The translations under genes were made by a program, and so were the position numbers. A stretch of DNA of 64,000 bases from assembly GCF_015207665.1 (NCBI RefSeq), contig NZ_JADEWL010000011.1:1-64000 (forward strand), given 5' to 3'. The DNA comes from Plectonema cf. radiosum LEGE 06105 (lineage in GTDB: Bacteria > Cyanobacteriota > Cyanobacteriia > Cyanobacteriales > Nostocaceae). Position 1 is the stretch's first letter; the number at the start of each line of letters is the position of its first letter. Under the pieces are notes generated by a model. That model ran no database searches, had not been told where the DNA came from, and worked only from the letters and a program-made list of their open reading frames with translations. Shown in pieces: positions 63,432 through 64,000 of this stretch.

Positions 63432-64000
63432 AATTGAACCTGTTAATAATAGATATGCTTACATTGCTTGTAGCGTTATTCTTAATCTTAAACCAAATTT
63501 ATCTATTTTCATATGGCGATAATTAAATGCTTTAAATCATAGATATTACTTTTAATCTTAAAAAATCAAAGTATCAATTTTGATGTTATATTATTTTTCT
63601 CTTGCAATTAATTACTAAGTTTTTTGGGTCTGTCAAGAGGTTACAATATTGCTATCTAATCTTTTGAGCGATTTATAATTTTTTGCGTAGCTACAAAATA
63701 TAAATTTATTTTTAAACCAATTATCTTATTGATTATCAACAATCAGAAGCAAAAAAAACTTCCTATACGCAATTTAATCTATGATAAATATTGAAATCAA
63801 TGACATTATTTTTCAATTAATCACAAAAATAAATTAAAAAAAAATCGTATATATATATACAAAATATATTTTTGAACTTTCATCACTACAACAAAAGTGG
63901 TCAAATTATATTTATCGCTCTTTTTACTAGTTATATTAACTACACTTAAGTATATATAATCAAGTTCAAATTAAACTTGAATGTTTTCTTATTTTTTTTG
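63432..64000. promoter_or_regulatory. Very AT-rich region upstream of fdxB, with NtcA-like palindrome
   Basis: No gene is seen up to the window edge. At 63847-63860 the sequence GTA-N8-TAC matches the NtcA-binding consensus exactly. However, the spacer is only alternating T and A, and the site lies about 416 bp before the fdxB start, so it could be chance or serve a gene beyond the window. Confidence 0.35.

Noticed and set aside
1-64000. tRNA or rRNA genes
   Set aside because: No cloverleaf with a GGTTCGA-type T-loop or rRNA-like stretch was recognised by reading; a covariance search could still find one.

Overview
The window looks like chromosome of a filamentous, heterocyst-forming (nitrogen-fixing) cyanobacterium. 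The evidence is: many HIP1 octamers (GCGATCGC), heptameric short tandem repeats typical of Nostocales between genes, GUN4, a PEP-CTERM protein, pentapeptide-repeat proteins, a nif-specific ferredoxin III, a nitrogenase-associated ArsC-like protein, and a coxBAC operon interrupted by a recombinase element. No rRNA, tRNA or CRISPR array was recognised.

Layout. 1-7.2 kb: housekeeping genes (3' part of a CbiG-CobJ cobalamin fusion, a phosphoribulokinase paralogue, radC, a flavin reductase, a nitrilase-family amidase, a secreted NAGPA-domain protein). 7.4-9.8 kb: small accessory genes (HsdR_N-like nuclease, a RelE/ParE toxin-antitoxin pair, a broken HsdR C-terminus, arfB). 9.8-15.4 kb: TRAP permeases, a decayed duplicated segment, a membrane-anchored unknown protein, a divergent oxidoreductase/HxlR pair and a transporter stub. 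15.5-31 kb: ankyrin protein, NDH-2-like/SelD fusion, two pentapeptide proteins, M20 amidohydrolase, bioD, an APH-like kinase, a Ser/Thr kinase and prs. 30.8-35.3 kb: two small DUF6887/DUF6888-type loci, icd, gun4 and a broken hicB. 35.4-43.4 kb: an orphan sugar-type ABC ATPase, a polysaccharide deacetylase, a run of small unknown genes, a repeat-rich gap, cysK and a PEP-CTERM protein. 43.6-54 kb: an unknown 383-aa protein, an EEP nuclease/phosphatase, a YoeB module, and a large Hsp70-like ATPase next to a dynamin-like GTPase (SrfB/SrfC-like). 54.4-55.1 kb: a 209-bp tandem repeat array. 55-63.5 kb: nitrogen-fixation neighbourhood on the minus strand: fdxB, coxB, coxA (interrupted), coxC, a TPR-like protein, a cupin protein and a nitrogenase-associated protein.

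Main result. coxA is split by a 1,897-bp element that encodes only a tyrosine recombinase of the XisA/XisC type. The element is bounded by a perfect 15-bp direct repeat, AAACATATGATGAAC. Recombination between the repeats would rebuild, in frame, a complete 555-residue CoxA. The repeat itself encodes the V-H-H-M-F segment that carries two CuB ligands. Because the operon starts with a nif-type ferredoxin and resembles the heterocyst-specific terminal oxidase operons, the element is most simply read as a programmed, heterocyst-specific DNA rearrangement controlling a respiratory oxidase. Secondary points are the Hsp70-dynamin pair, translationally coupled DUF6888/DUF6887 genes with a broken second copy, a duplication whose two copies decayed in complementary ways, and palindromic repeats inserted in frame into linkers of two fusion proteins.
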